NCBI RefSeq assembly: GCF_900182955.1
Contig: NZ_FXUL01000019.1
Location: forward strand, 62,001 to 126,000
Reading direction: 5' to 3'
Length of the DNA: 64,000 nucleotides
From: Noviherbaspirillum suwonense
GTDB lineage: Bacteria; Pseudomonadota; Gammaproteobacteria; Burkholderiales; Burkholderiaceae_D
Below are positions 34,080 through 44,226 of this stretch, in pieces; position 1 is the first letter of the stretch, and each line of letters begins with the position of its first letter. Under the pieces are notes generated by a model. The model had not been told where the DNA came from and did no database searches. It saw only the letters and a list, made by a program, of their open reading frames with translations. The translations under genes were made by a program, and so were the position numbers.

Positions 34080-34892
34080 ATGAATCAGCCGCCCCCGAAT
34101 CGACAGCCTTCCCGGCAGCAGCTTGCACGCAGCGCGACCGGCCCCGCCCGCCAGGTGGCGATCGAGATCGTCGACGAGACCGGTTCGACCAACGCCGACC
34201 TGCTGGCGCGTGCGCCCGGCCTGGCCGGCCCGGTGCTGCTGGTGGCCCGCAGCCAGACGGCGGGCCGGGGCCGCGCCGGCCGTTCATGGCAGTCGGCTCC
34301 CGACGCCAGCCTGACCTTTTCCCTCGCGTGGAAATTCGACCGCGCGCTGCCGCAGCTGGTCGGCCTGCCGCTGGCGGCCGGCGTCGCCATCGCCGACGCG
34401 CTGCATGCCTGCGGCGTCGACGCCCGGCTGAAATGGCCGAACGACGTGCTGCTCGACGAGCGCAAGCTGGCCGGCATCCTGATCGAGACCGCCGCGGCCC
34501 GCGACGGCATCTGGGCCATCATCGGCATCGGCATCAACCTGGCGCTGCCGCCGGCGCTGGCCGAACGCATCGGCGCGACGGCCGCCGCGCTGCCGCAGCT
34601 GGCCGCAGCGCCGGACGACCTGCTGGCCGCGCTGCTCAACGCGCTGGCCCGGGCGCTGACCGAGTTCGGCGACGCCGGCCTCGCGCCTTTCACCCAGCGC
34701 TGGAATGCGCTGCATGCATGGGCCGGCCAGCAGGTAAGGGTGCTCGACCATGGCCAGGTGCGGCAGCAGGGCGCGGCCGTCGGCATCGACGACAGCGGCC
34801 GGCTGCTGATCGACAGCGCCGACGGCCGGGTCGCGGTGCTGTCCGGCGACGTCTCGCTGCGACGCACGGGAGCGCCGCCGTGCTGCTCCTGA
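34080..34892 (+). CDS. birA: Biotin-[acetyl-CoA-carboxylase] ligase
   Basis: About 270 residues. The catalytic loop is GRGRAGRSWQS, with the substrate segments KWPNDVLLDERKLAGILIE and GIGINLALP, as in all biotin-protein ligases. There is no N-terminal helix-turn-helix repressor domain, so it is a monofunctional ligase and does not regulate biotin genes. It biotinylates the carrier subunit of acetyl-CoA carboxylase. Two in-frame ATGs (34071 and 34080) exist; the second is compatible with the promoter at 34044-34072. The 3' end overlaps coaX by 13 bases. Confidence 0.93.
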   Translation: MNQPPPNRQPSRQQLARSATGPARQVAIEIVDETGSTNADLLARAPGLAGPVLLVARSQTAGRGRAGRSWQSAPDASLTFSLAWKFDRALPQLVGLPLAAGVAIADALHACGVDARLKWPNDVLLDERKLAGILIETAAARDGIWAIIGIGINLALPPALAERIGATAAALPQLAAAPDDLLAALLNALARALTEFGDAGLAPFTQRWNALHAWAGQQVRVLDHGQVRQQGAAVGIDDSGRLLIDSADGRVAVLSGDVSLRRTGAPPCCS

Positions 34893-35674
34893 TCGACGCC
34901 GGCAATACCCGCGTCAAATGGGCGCTGCTCAATGCCGGCGCCTATGGCGCGGCAGGATTCGACCCGGCGCTGCTGGGCAGGTGGGACGACAGCGGCGCGG
35001 TCGGGCGCGACGCGCTGGGCCAGCTGGCGGACACCTGGCGCGGCCGCCAGGTGTCGCGGGTGCTGCTGTCGAACGTCGCCGGCGAAGGCATGCGCGGCCA
35101 GCTCGACCAGCTGCTGCTGCGCGCGTTCGGCGCGCGTCCGATCGCCACCGAGTGGTTCCGGCCGGCGCCTGAGCTGGCCGGCGTGCGCAACGGCTACCGC
35201 AATCCGCTGCAGCTCGGCGCCGACCGTTTCGCCTCGGCCATCGGCGCGCATGCGCTGTACCCGGGCGAGGCGCTGATCGTCGCCACCTGCGGCACCGCCA
35301 CCACGGTCGACGCGATCACGCCCGACGGCCTGTTCCTGGGCGGGATGATCCTGCCCGGGCTCGGGCTGATGGCCAGCTCGCTGGCAAAGAACACCGCGCA
35401 GCTGCCGCAGGTCGGTTCCCGCATCGAGATCGTCACGCCGTTCGCGGACAACACCACCGACGCGATCATCAGCGGCTGCGTCGCCGCGCAGACCGGCGCG
35501 ATCGGCCAGGCGCTGGCCGCCCATGCCGCCAGCCATGGCAAGGTGCGCTGCATCCTGTCGGGCGGCGCCGGGCGCATGCTGGCGCCGCATCTTCCCCATC
35601 CCAGCGTCGAGATCGACAACCTGGTGCTGGTGGGCCTGCAGACGGTCGTGATGAAGCAGCAGGCATCATGCTGA
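34880..35674 (+). CDS. coaX: Type III pantothenate kinase
   Basis: 264 residues from a GTG start with GGGAG seven bases upstream. The ASKHA-fold motifs are LLIDAGNTRVKW at the N-terminus, LGADRFASAIGAH, the ATP/pantothenate loop ATCGTATTVDAI and LSGGAGRML. It phosphorylates pantothenate in CoA synthesis, is insensitive to CoA feedback in the family and often needs a monovalent cation. The birA-coaX pair is a standard arrangement in Betaproteobacteria. It overlaps the next gene by seven bases. Confidence 0.95.
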   Translation: MLLLIDAGNTRVKWALLNAGAYGAAGFDPALLGRWDDSGAVGRDALGQLADTWRGRQVSRVLLSNVAGEGMRGQLDQLLLRAFGARPIATEWFRPAPELAGVRNGYRNPLQLGADRFASAIGAHALYPGEALIVATCGTATTVDAITPDGLFLGGMILPGLGLMASSLAKNTAQLPQVGSRIEIVTPFADNTTDAIISGCVAAQTGAIGQALAAHAASHGKVRCILSGGAGRMLAPHLPHPSVEIDNLVLVGLQTVVMKQQASC

Positions 35675-36381
35675 AGTTCGTGCTCGGCGCGCTGCTCGTG
35701 GCCAACCTGGCGCTGTTCGCGGCGCAGCGCGGCCAGCCGGGCGGCCATGAGCCGGCGCGGATGAACAACCAGCTCTACCCGGAGCGCATCCGCCTGCTGC
35801 CGGCGTCGGCGGCCGGCGGCGCGGCGCCCGCCGCAACGCCTGCGCCTGCGCCCGAATCCGCACCGGCGCCCGGTTCCGCCGCACCGCAGCCGGCAGCCGC
35901 CGACGCCGGCCCGCCCGCCGCGCAACTGGCCTGCGTCGAGCTGCTCAGCTTCACCCTGGCCGAGGCGGCGCGCTTCGAAACCCGCATCGACGCGCTGGGC
36001 CTGTCCAACCGGCTGTCGCGCCGCGAACTGCCGATGCCGTCGAGCTACATGGTGATGCTTCCGCCGCAGGGCAGCCGCGACGCGGCCGAGCAGAAGACCG
36101 CCGAACTGCGCGGCCTGGGCATCAACGACTCCTTCATCCTGCAGGACAATTCGCCGCGCCGGTTCGGCATTGCGCTGGGCACGTTCCGCAGCGAGGAAGC
36201 GGCGCAGGCGCACCTGGAAACCATGATCCGGCGCGGCGCCAGGACGGCGCGCATCGCCGAAGTCGGCACCGGCGCCGCGCGGGTGGCGATCCAGCTGCGG
36301 GCGCTGGATGCAACGGCCGAAGCGCAGGTCACGCGCGCCAGGGCCGAATTCCCGCGGCTCGAAGCGCGTCCCTGCACCTGA
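35668..36381 (+). CDS. SPOR-domain protein with N-terminal membrane anchor
   Basis: 237 residues: a transmembrane helix (FVLGALLVANLALFAA), a proline/alanine-rich linker (about residues 50-85) and a C-terminal SPOR-like region (about 110-235) with ELLSFTLAEAARFETRI, YMVMLPPQGSRDAAEQK and FGIALGTFRSEEAAQAHL. SPOR domains bind denuded peptidoglycan strands at the division septum. Its overlap with coaX indicates a common transcript with birA-coaX; that order recurs in related genomes. Confidence 0.82.
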   Translation: MLKFVLGALLVANLALFAAQRGQPGGHEPARMNNQLYPERIRLLPASAAGGAAPAATPAPAPESAPAPGSAAPQPAAADAGPPAAQLACVELLSFTLAEAARFETRIDALGLSNRLSRRELPMPSSYMVMLPPQGSRDAAEQKTAELRGLGINDSFILQDNSPRRFGIALGTFRSEEAAQAHLETMIRRGARTARIAEVGTGAARVAIQLRALDATAEAQVTRARAEFPRLEARPCT

Positions 36382-36424
36382 CGACGGCGCACGGCCCGGA
36401 CCCGCGCAACCATCCGCCGGCGCG

Positions 36425-36613
36425 CTAGCCCGGCGACGCCGCCAGCTGTGCGATGCGCTCTTTCAGGCATTCCGGGCACAGGCAGACGGTGTCGTCCGCG
36501 TCGTCCAGCGCGTCGGCCGGCAGCGGCGGCAGCGCGGCGCACCAGCACGGGTTCTCGGTCGCCTCGACCATGCCGCACTCGAAGAATTTCTGGCAACGAC
36601 TGCAGGTGCTCAT
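36425..36613 (-). CDS. Small cysteine-rich CWC protein
   Basis: 62 residues with eight cysteines: STCSRCQKFFECG, then NPCWCAALPPLP, then VCLCPECLKERIA. The Cys-Trp-Cys tripeptide names the family; it is likely a zinc- or iron-binding domain of unknown function. The start at 36613 was set by homology with the Met-Ser-Thr-Cys opening and an AGGAGC site just upstream on the minus strand. Confidence 0.8.
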   Translation of the reverse strand: MSTCSRCQKFFECGMVEATENPCWCAALPPLPADALDDADDTVCLCPECLKERIAQLAASPG

Positions 36614-36763
36614 CGGTATGCTCCTGAAAACGGGTAAATAGTGCCCAAATGCCAAGAATACCTTGTCGCATTGGAAACCGGCTACCTGCGTTTTCATTCG
36701 AGGCCCATTCCCGGCCGCCGCGCGCCGTGAAACCGATGCGGCGATGCGCCGATGCGCCGCGCC

Positions 36764-37756
36764 TCAGGCCGGCCGCAGCGCCAGGCCAGGCGACTGCCAG
36801 CGCCGGCCCTTTTTGTCGATCGCCACCAGGTCCACGCCCGGCATGCCCGCCGCCAGCGCCAGCGAACGCCGTGCGCCCAGCACCATGCAGGCGGTCGACA
36901 GGCCGTCGGCCAGGATGCCGCTGGGGGCGGCCACGGTCACCGCCGCCAGTTCGGCCGGGGAATCGCCGGTGGCCGGATCGAAAATGTGATGCTTCGAAAA
37001 GTCCGGCGTGAATGCGGTCGCATAGTCGCCCGACGTGGCGACCGCGCGGCCGTCCATCGGCAGCAGGCCGGCATAGGCGGACGCCTGCCGCGGGTCGCGC
37101 ACGCCCAGCATCCACGGCCGGCCGTTTTCGCCCGCGCCCAGCGCGCCGAACTCGCCGGCATCGATCAGCGCATGCCGTATGCCGCGCGCCTGCAGCGCGG
37201 CGCGCGCCAGGTCCACCGCGTAGCCCTGGGCGATGCCGTTGAGCGTGATCGCCATGCCCGGGTCCAGCGTGACGCCGGCGCCGTCCAGCCGCATCCGCCG
37301 CCAGCCGACCAGCGGCAGTGCGGGCGCGCGGCTCTGGCCCGTCCGTGCCCGTTCCCACAGCGGCTGCACGGTGATGTCGAACGCGCCGCCGGTCTGCGCG
37401 GCCAGCCGGTTCGCCTCGTCCAGGACCGCCAGCAGGTGCGCGCGGGGCCGGGCCAGGCGGCCGTCGCGGTTCAGCGTATGCACCTCGCTGCCGGGACGGT
37501 AGATGCTCATCAGCGCATCGACCCTGCGGGCTTCCGCCAGCGCGTCGGCCAGCGCCAGTTCGGCCTGGCGCGCATCGTCGTGCAGCACCTTGATGCTGAC
37601 CACGGTCCCGAACGCGAGGTCGGCGCCCGCATGCAGCCGCAGCGGCCCGGCCGGTCCGCGCGCGAGGCTGCCGGCGGCGGGCCGCAGCAGCGACCAGCCG
37701 CCGGCAGCCATCGCGCCGGCGCCGATCGAGGCGCTAAGGAATGTGCGGCGCTGCAT
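36764..37756 (-). CDS. apbE: FAD:protein FMN transferase
   Basis: 330 residues. A twin-arginine-like signal (RRTFLSASIGAGAMAAGG) leads to the ApbE fold with VDALMSIYRPGSEV, GGAFDITVQPLWE, LNGIAQGYAVDLARAAL and the late TSGDYATAF and ADGLSTACMVLG. ApbE attaches FMN through phosphoester bonds to Thr or Ser of exported flavoproteins. The gene begins nine bases after the NosR-like gene, whose FMN-binding domain has a threonine in a suitable motif; this is the likely substrate. It is the last gene of the sigma-54-controlled cytochrome operon. Confidence 0.92.
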   Translation of the reverse strand: MQRRTFLSASIGAGAMAAGGWSLLRPAAGSLARGPAGPLRLHAGADLAFGTVVSIKVLHDDARQAELALADALAEARRVDALMSIYRPGSEVHTLNRDGRLARPRAHLLAVLDEANRLAAQTGGAFDITVQPLWERARTGQSRAPALPLVGWRRMRLDGAGVTLDPGMAITLNGIAQGYAVDLARAALQARGIRHALIDAGEFGALGAGENGRPWMLGVRDPRQASAYAGLLPMDGRAVATSGDYATAFTPDFSKHHIFDPATGDSPAELAAVTVAAPSGILADGLSTACMVLGARRSLALAAGMPGVDLVAIDKKGRRWQSPGLALRPA

Positions 37757-37765
37757 GGCTGCTCC

Positions 37766-39916
37766 TCATGAAGGTGTGGCGGCGTGGATGACGACCACGC
37801 GCGCCCGTTTTTTTTCCAGGATCAGCGGCGCGCACAGGTCGTCGCTCTGATGGATCACCACGCAATCCATGCACTGGAAACAGTCTTCGTAGCGTATGCC
37901 GCCGTCGGGCCGGATCGCCTCGTACTCGCAGCGATGGCGGCAGGTCTGGCACGGCTTGCCGCATTCGCGCCGCCGCGGCAGCCAGTCCAGCAGCCGGATG
38001 CGGCCCAGTATCGCCAGCCCGGCGCCGAACGGGCACAGGTAGCGGCAGAAGGACTTGTAGACCACCGCGCTGGCGGCCAGCAGCGCGCCGGCATACAGCA
38101 CGAAGGGCCAGGAGCGCACGAAGTTGAGCGTGATCGCGGTCTTGAACGGCTCCGCCTCGACCAGCTTGTCGGCCAGCTCGGCCGACACGAACACGCTGCC
38201 CAGGATGCTTGCCAGCACCAGGTATTTCAGCAGCTTCAGCCGCGCATCCCAGTGCCGCCTGATCGTCAGCTGCGGCAGGCGCAGCCGCTGCGCGAGCTTG
38301 CCGATGAATTCCTGCAGCGCGCCGAACGGGCACAGCCAGCCGCAGAAGGTGCCGCGGCCCCAGACCAGCAGCGAGACGAACACGAACGCCCACAGCGACA
38401 CGGTCATCGGGTCGTACAGGAAGAACTCCAGCCCGCGGCCATCGCGCAGCGCCTGCAGCGCGCCGGTCAGGTTGACGATGGACAGCTGCCCCTGCGCATA
38501 CCAGCCGATGAACAGCAGCGTAAACAGCAGGTAGCCCTGGCGGAACCAGGCAAAGCGGCGCGGGTTTGCCACCAGCGCCCGCTGCCGCGCCAGCGCCACC
38601 GCCAGCACCGCCAGCCCGGCCGCCAGCAGCGCCAGTTCAGCCCAGCGCTGGCGCCATATCGCAACCCAGCCCTTGTCATTGGCGACCGGCGCGTCGTAGA
38701 AGCGCGCCGGCAGCCGCAGCGCGCTCGAAAACTCGCGGTTGATGCGCTCGGGATAAATGATGCCCTTGGCCCGCTTGACCACCAGCGCCAGGTCGAGCGG
38801 CTGCGCCAGGTCCAGGCCGGACTGGCCGATGATGCGGAACACCCGCAGCGACTTGCCGCGCAGCGCCGGCTCGGCGCTCTTCAGGTCGAGGTCGAGGTCG
38901 CGCATCTCGATCGCCAGGCCGTTCTGCTTCAGCAGCAGCCGGTCGGGCGCAGTGCCGGCCACGAAGTCGCCGCCCAGCACGCCGTAACGGCCGCCGTAGG
39001 CCACCAGCAGCGCATGGTCGCGCGGCTCCAGCCGGTCGGAGAGCCTGGTCCACGAGGCTGGCGTCAACAGGTTGCGGCCGATGCTGGGCACCGACGCCAG
39101 CGCCATGTAGAACTCGCTGGCCGGCTCGTCCGGCTTCGCCAGCGCTTCCGGGTCCAGTCCCTCGCCGGCGCTGCCGGCGAAGGCCGCTTCCACCTGGCGA
39201 TTGCTCAGGATCACATGGCCGACCATGCCTTCCCTGCGCATGTCGTCGAAACCGATCCGCTCGAAGACATCGGGCCTGAGTCGCGCGATCTGGTCCGGGT
39301 CGGCCGCGCCGGCGAAGCCCAGCCTGGCGCGCGCCACTTTCAGCGCCGACGCCAGCACGCTCTGGTTCATGATGCGCACCGACGCGGTGGCCTTGGCGAC
39401 GCCGTCGATATGCACCAGGCTGCCCTCGTTGCGCGGGCCGCCGCGCGGCGCGGTGTCGATCGCCACGCTCTGCGTCAGCGACAGGCCGCGGTACTGCTCG
39501 ACGAAGCGGAACATCGGCGCTTCGCCCAGCCCTTCCAGGAACACCGGCTCATGGTGGGACAGCACCTGCACATCGAGGAAACTGCCCTTCGGGTCGATCG
39601 CCACCAGCAGGTTGACCGGCGTGCCGGAAAAGCCCGGCACCGGCGCGAAATCGACCGACTCGAATGCATAGCCGACCAGCTCGATGGCGGTCGCGTTCTG
39701 GCGCAGCAGCGGCCATATCGGCAGCGCCGCATCCTTCTCGCCCACCATCAGCGGCGAAGGAAAGCGCCTGGCCAGCGCTTCCTTCGTCATCACGCCGGCC
39801 AGCGCCGGCAGGGCGAGCGCCGCCAGCAGCAGCCACGCCAGCGCGGCCGCCAGCGCGCGCTGCCTACGGCGCCACCGGCTGCACGCCATGCTTGGCAAAG
39901 ATGCGGGCCATTTCAC
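37766..39916 (-). CDS. NosR/NirI-like membrane FMN and iron-sulfur electron-transfer protein
   Basis: 716 residues. After a signal segment comes a periplasmic FMN-binding domain (about 90-190; SLVHIDGVAKATASVRI, Thr177 as candidate flavinylation site). A large periplasmic part and six or so transmembrane helices follow (about 425-640), with the cytoplasmic/loop motifs CGWLCPFGALQEF and CRYLCPFGAGLAI, then polyferredoxin cysteines CGKPCQTCRHRC and CFQCMDC. In denitrifiers NosR feeds electrons to nitrous oxide reductase; no nos or nir gene is here. In this setting it likely exchanges electrons with the alcohol-oxidation cytochrome chain or a periplasmic redox partner. It overlaps the binding-protein gene by up to 53 bases; an ATG at 39889 is an alternative start. 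Confidence 0.9.
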   Translation of the reverse strand: MKWPASLPSMACSRWRRRQRALAAALAWLLLAALALPALAGVMTKEALARRFPSPLMVGEKDAALPIWPLLRQNATAIELVGYAFESVDFAPVPGFSGTPVNLLVAIDPKGSFLDVQVLSHHEPVFLEGLGEAPMFRFVEQYRGLSLTQSVAIDTAPRGGPRNEGSLVHIDGVAKATASVRIMNQSVLASALKVARARLGFAGAADPDQIARLRPDVFERIGFDDMRREGMVGHVILSNRQVEAAFAGSAGEGLDPEALAKPDEPASEFYMALASVPSIGRNLLTPASWTRLSDRLEPRDHALLVAYGGRYGVLGGDFVAGTAPDRLLLKQNGLAIEMRDLDLDLKSAEPALRGKSLRVFRIIGQSGLDLAQPLDLALVVKRAKGIIYPERINREFSSALRLPARFYDAPVANDKGWVAIWRQRWAELALLAAGLAVLAVALARQRALVANPRRFAWFRQGYLLFTLLFIGWYAQGQLSIVNLTGALQALRDGRGLEFFLYDPMTVSLWAFVFVSLLVWGRGTFCGWLCPFGALQEFIGKLAQRLRLPQLTIRRHWDARLKLLKYLVLASILGSVFVSAELADKLVEAEPFKTAITLNFVRSWPFVLYAGALLAASAVVYKSFCRYLCPFGAGLAILGRIRLLDWLPRRRECGKPCQTCRHRCEYEAIRPDGGIRYEDCFQCMDCVVIHQSDDLCAPLILEKKRARVVVIHAATPS

Positions 39917-40694
39917 CGGATGCGGTCAGTTCGGCCGCCGCCTTCTGCAGCGCCTCGGCCAGGTCGCGCGCATCCTTTCTGACCGCCATGCCCACCGCCC
40001 AGCCTTGCGCCGGCAGGCGCTGGAAATGCACCTGCTGCAGGTCGAAGCGGGCATCCGCGCCGACCACCGACTCGATCTCGGAACGGTGCGCGAGCACGCC
40101 TGCCAGCTTGCCGGCCTTCAGGTCCCGCAGCGCGTCGACCGCGGTCGGATAGATCCGCACATGGTCGCGGAACTTGCCGTCGCCTTCGCCCAGCAGCAGC
40201 ACGGCCGCGATCGACACCTTCTCCACGCCGATGTCCTTGCCCAGCATCGAATCGAGGCCGTCGAAGCGCGGCACCGCTTCCTTGCTGCGGACCAGCCGCA
40301 CGGTCTCGCGGTAATAGGGCGCGAAGATCTCGACCTTGTCCTGCTGGGCCATCAGCCGCCTGTCCACCGGCACGTGCATCATCAGGTCGGCCGGCCCGTA
40401 TCCGAGGTAATGGCCTTTCCAGACCATGTTGCGCAGGTCGTCCCCCAGCTCCTCGCCGGCGGGGAATGGCAGCAGCGCGAGCTTCAGGCCGAGCTTGCCG
40501 GCCAGTGCTTCGGCAATGTCGACGTCGATGCCGCCGGCCTCCGACGAGAACGGCGCCATGTCCTTGTACACCGCGACCTTGAGCGAGCCGGATTGTTTTA
40601 CTTTGGCCATGTCCGCGTGGGCGGACACCGGCATGGCCAGCGTCGCGGCTGCCAGCAGCAGCGCGGCGGCGGCATGCATCAGGGGAAAAAACAT
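39864..40694 (-). CDS. Quinoprotein-associated periplasmic substrate-binding-like protein
   Basis: 276 residues with a signal peptide (cleavage near AHADMAK) and an SBP-type (cluster 3) fold: GSLKVAVYKDMAPFSSEAGG, GIDVDIAEALAGKLGL, YGPADLMMHVPVD. Homologues occur next to PQQ-dependent methanol or ethanol dehydrogenases (MxaJ/XoxJ type), with no ABC permease, and probably help to mature or activate the quinoprotein. The same absence of transporter genes holds here. The start at 40694 has a GGAGACC site; an ATG at 40727 adds eleven residues. It lies in the operon cytochrome c, this gene, NosR-like, apbE. Confidence 0.87.
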   Translation of the reverse strand: MFFPLMHAAAALLLAAATLAMPVSAHADMAKVKQSGSLKVAVYKDMAPFSSEAGGIDVDIAEALAGKLGLKLALLPFPAGEELGDDLRNMVWKGHYLGYGPADLMMHVPVDRRLMAQQDKVEIFAPYYRETVRLVRSKEAVPRFDGLDSMLGKDIGVEKVSIAAVLLLGEGDGKFRDHVRIYPTAVDALRDLKAGKLAGVLAHRSEIESVVGADARFDLQQVHFQRLPAQGWAVGMAVRKDARDLAEALQKAAAELTASGEMARIFAKHGVQPVAP

Positions 40695-40746
40695 GGTGGT
40701 CTCCGTTTTGTGTTTTTGGTCAGTCATGCAGCCGGCGCCGCCGCGC

Positions 40747-41214
40747 CTATTTCACCTCGCGCCGGGTTTCCAGGTAGGCCTTGATCGACCACACCGCTTC
40801 CTGGTTCAGGATGCCGTCGAACGGCGGCATGTAGACCGCGCCGTTGCGCACCTTGCCTTTCCTGACGCTGGTGGCGAAGTAGTCGTCATTGTCCTTGAAG
40901 CACATCTTCTTCTTGGCTTCGACCTTCTGCGTCATGCAGTCGCGGTCCAGCAGCCGAAGGTCGGGCGCGATGCCGCCGGAAACGGCTTCGATGCCATGGC
41001 ATCGCGCGCAGTTGGCGCCGAAGGCGGACGCGCCGATCTTCTGCGCTTCCTTGTTGTCGCGGTAGGGATTTTCCGCGACCCACTTGTCGCCCAGCGGCGG
41101 CAGCGACTTGGTGTCGACCGCTTGCGGCGTCACGTCGCCATGGGCATGAACGGCGGAAGCAGCCAGCGTGGCCACGGCGAAAACAAGGGCGGCGAGAGAG
41201 TAGGAACGGTGCAT
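40747..41214 (-). CDS. PedF-like c-type cytochrome
   Basis: 155 residues with a signal peptide (cleavage near VHAHG). One heme site, CARCH (Cys69, Cys72, His73), and Met129 in YMPPFDGIL as the likely axial ligand. Two more cysteines (93 and 105, in DCMTQK and KMCFKDNDDYF) are a feature of the cytochrome c550 group that accepts electrons from PQQ alcohol dehydrogenases. It should be the direct electron acceptor of the quinoprotein encoded at 46203-47951. A sigma-54 promoter lies 44-58 bases upstream and a GGAGAC ribosome site directly before the start. Confidence 0.92.
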   Translation of the reverse strand: MHRSYSLAALVFAVATLAASAVHAHGDVTPQAVDTKSLPPLGDKWVAENPYRDNKEAQKIGASAFGANCARCHGIEAVSGGIAPDLRLLDRDCMTQKVEAKKKMCFKDNDDYFATSVRKGKVRNGAVYMPPFDGILNQEAVWSIKAYLETRREVK

Positions 41215-41257
41215 GGAATGGTCTCCTGAAGTATGAAAGCGATTGCCATGTCATACC

Positions 41258-41272
41258 GCAAATGCCGTGCCA
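41258..41272 (-). promoter_or_regulatory. Sigma-54 promoter of the cytochrome operon
   Basis: On the minus strand TGGCACG (41272-41266), a four-base spacer and TTGC (41261-41258) match the -24/-12 consensus at every conserved position. It drives cytochrome c, binding protein, NosR-like and apbE. A half-site CAACAG lies 45-60 bases further upstream (41315-41320) and could bind the activator encoded divergently. Confidence 0.85.
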
Positions 41273-41389
41273 ACCGGTATCCGGCGCAGCATGCGAAATG
41301 GTTGCGCCATTTATCAACAGGTGTACCATTGCCAAAAAAAATTGCGACTCAAACTGCAACACGCCCTTACCAATAAAGGAGCGGAGACA

Positions 41390-43360
<1,971 letters not shown>

Positions 43361-43378
43361 CCGCCTATCCCAATTTGG

Positions 43379-43390
43379 AACAGTGCTGTT
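43379..43390. promoter_or_regulatory. Palindromic upstream activator site candidate
   Basis: AACAG-TG-CTGTT, 5-bp arms, centred about 64 bases upstream of the -24 box at 43443. The same 11 bases AACAGTGCTGT recur at 50224-50234 upstream of another sigma-54 promoter, so it is a candidate binding site for the activator encoded just before it. Confidence 0.55.
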
Positions 43391-43442
43391 GACGGCTGGA
43401 GCAGCGCGGCGCATCCGGCCGCCGTCCGCCGCCGGTTCTGCG

Positions 43443-43457
43443 CGGCACGAAACTTGC
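43443..43457 (+). promoter_or_regulatory. Sigma-54 promoter of the MotA/ExbD-like operon
   Basis: CGGCACG (43443-43449), four-base spacer AAAC, TTGC (43454-43457); only the first base deviates from the TGGCACG-N4-TTGC consensus. It lies 38 bases before the first ATG, with GGAGACC as the ribosome site. Confidence 0.82.
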
Positions 43458-43494
43458 GTTTTCATCGTGGACAAAAAAATGATGGAGACCACGC

Positions 43495-44226
43495 ATGAAG
43501 CGCGACGCCGCTCCCGCCCTGGAGCCGATGGACCCGGCATCGGCCTATACGCTGCTGCTGGCGTGGGCGGCTTTCGCCGGCGTGCTGATGTTCGCCGCCA
43601 CGCTGCTGTGGCAGAACGGCGTCTGGGGCATGCTGATCGAGGCCGATCCGACCGGCATCACGATGATCATCGTCGCGGTCTTTGTTGCGGCCACCGTGCG
43701 CTGCGGCTGGCGCAGCCTGAGGCTGTGCGACGAGCGCGCCAGCATGGAAGCCTGGCGGCGCGGCCTGCAGGGCATCTGCGGCCGCCAGGGCCGGCATGTC
43801 GATGCGTATTTCCGCGCGCTGCTCGCGCAGTGGCCGCAGGACGCCGGCGCCCGCGGCCGCCTGGCCGACGTGCTGGCCGAGCGGCTGCATGGGCCCGAGG
43901 ACAGCACATGGTGGGTCAATGGCATACAGATCAAGCTGGGCCTGCTGGGCAAGGTGATCGGCTTTTCCATCCTGGCGATCCAGATCTCGCGGCTGGAAAG
44001 CTTCGATCCCAGCCAGACCCAGGACCTGCTCAAGACCCTGACCGGCGGCCTCGGCATCGCGCTGCTGACCACCGCCGTCGGCCTGGTCGCCAATATGCTG
44101 CTGGGCCTGCAGCTGACGCAGCTGGACCGCTGCGCCGACATCCTGCTGGCCGACGCCACCCAGTTCGCCGACACCGGCCTGCTGCCTGACCTCGCCGACT
44201 TTGCGCAGCTGCGCCACGGCGCCTGA
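43495..44226 (+). CDS. MotA/TolQ/ExbB-like proton-channel subunit
   Basis: 243 residues with four predicted membrane helices (about 18-38, 50-67, 144-162, 183-206). The last two carry the family signature: LGLLGKVIGFSILAIQIS and GGLGIALLTTAVGLVANMLL, matching the proton-channel domain of MotA, TolQ and ExbB. Between helices 2 and 3 is a cytoplasmic domain of about 75 residues. Proteins of this class form a pentameric inner-membrane channel around a dimer of a MotB/TolR/ExbD partner; the next gene encodes such a partner. It is neither motA, tolQ nor exbB by context. First gene of an operon under a sigma-54 promoter. Confidence 0.8.
   Translation: MKRDAAPALEPMDPASAYTLLLAWAAFAGVLMFAATLLWQNGVWGMLIEADPTGITMIIVAVFVAATVRCGWRSLRLCDERASMEAWRRGLQGICGRQGRHVDAYFRALLAQWPQDAGARGRLADVLAERLHGPEDSTWWVNGIQIKLGLLGKVIGFSILAIQISRLESFDPSQTQDLLKTLTGGLGIALLTTAVGLVANMLLGLQLTQLDRCADILLADATQFADTGLLPDLADFAQLRHGA

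Noticed and set aside
37766-39916. Denitrification nosR
   Set aside because: No nosZ, nosD or nir genes in the window and the gene is in an alcohol-oxidation operon, so only the fold family is claimed.
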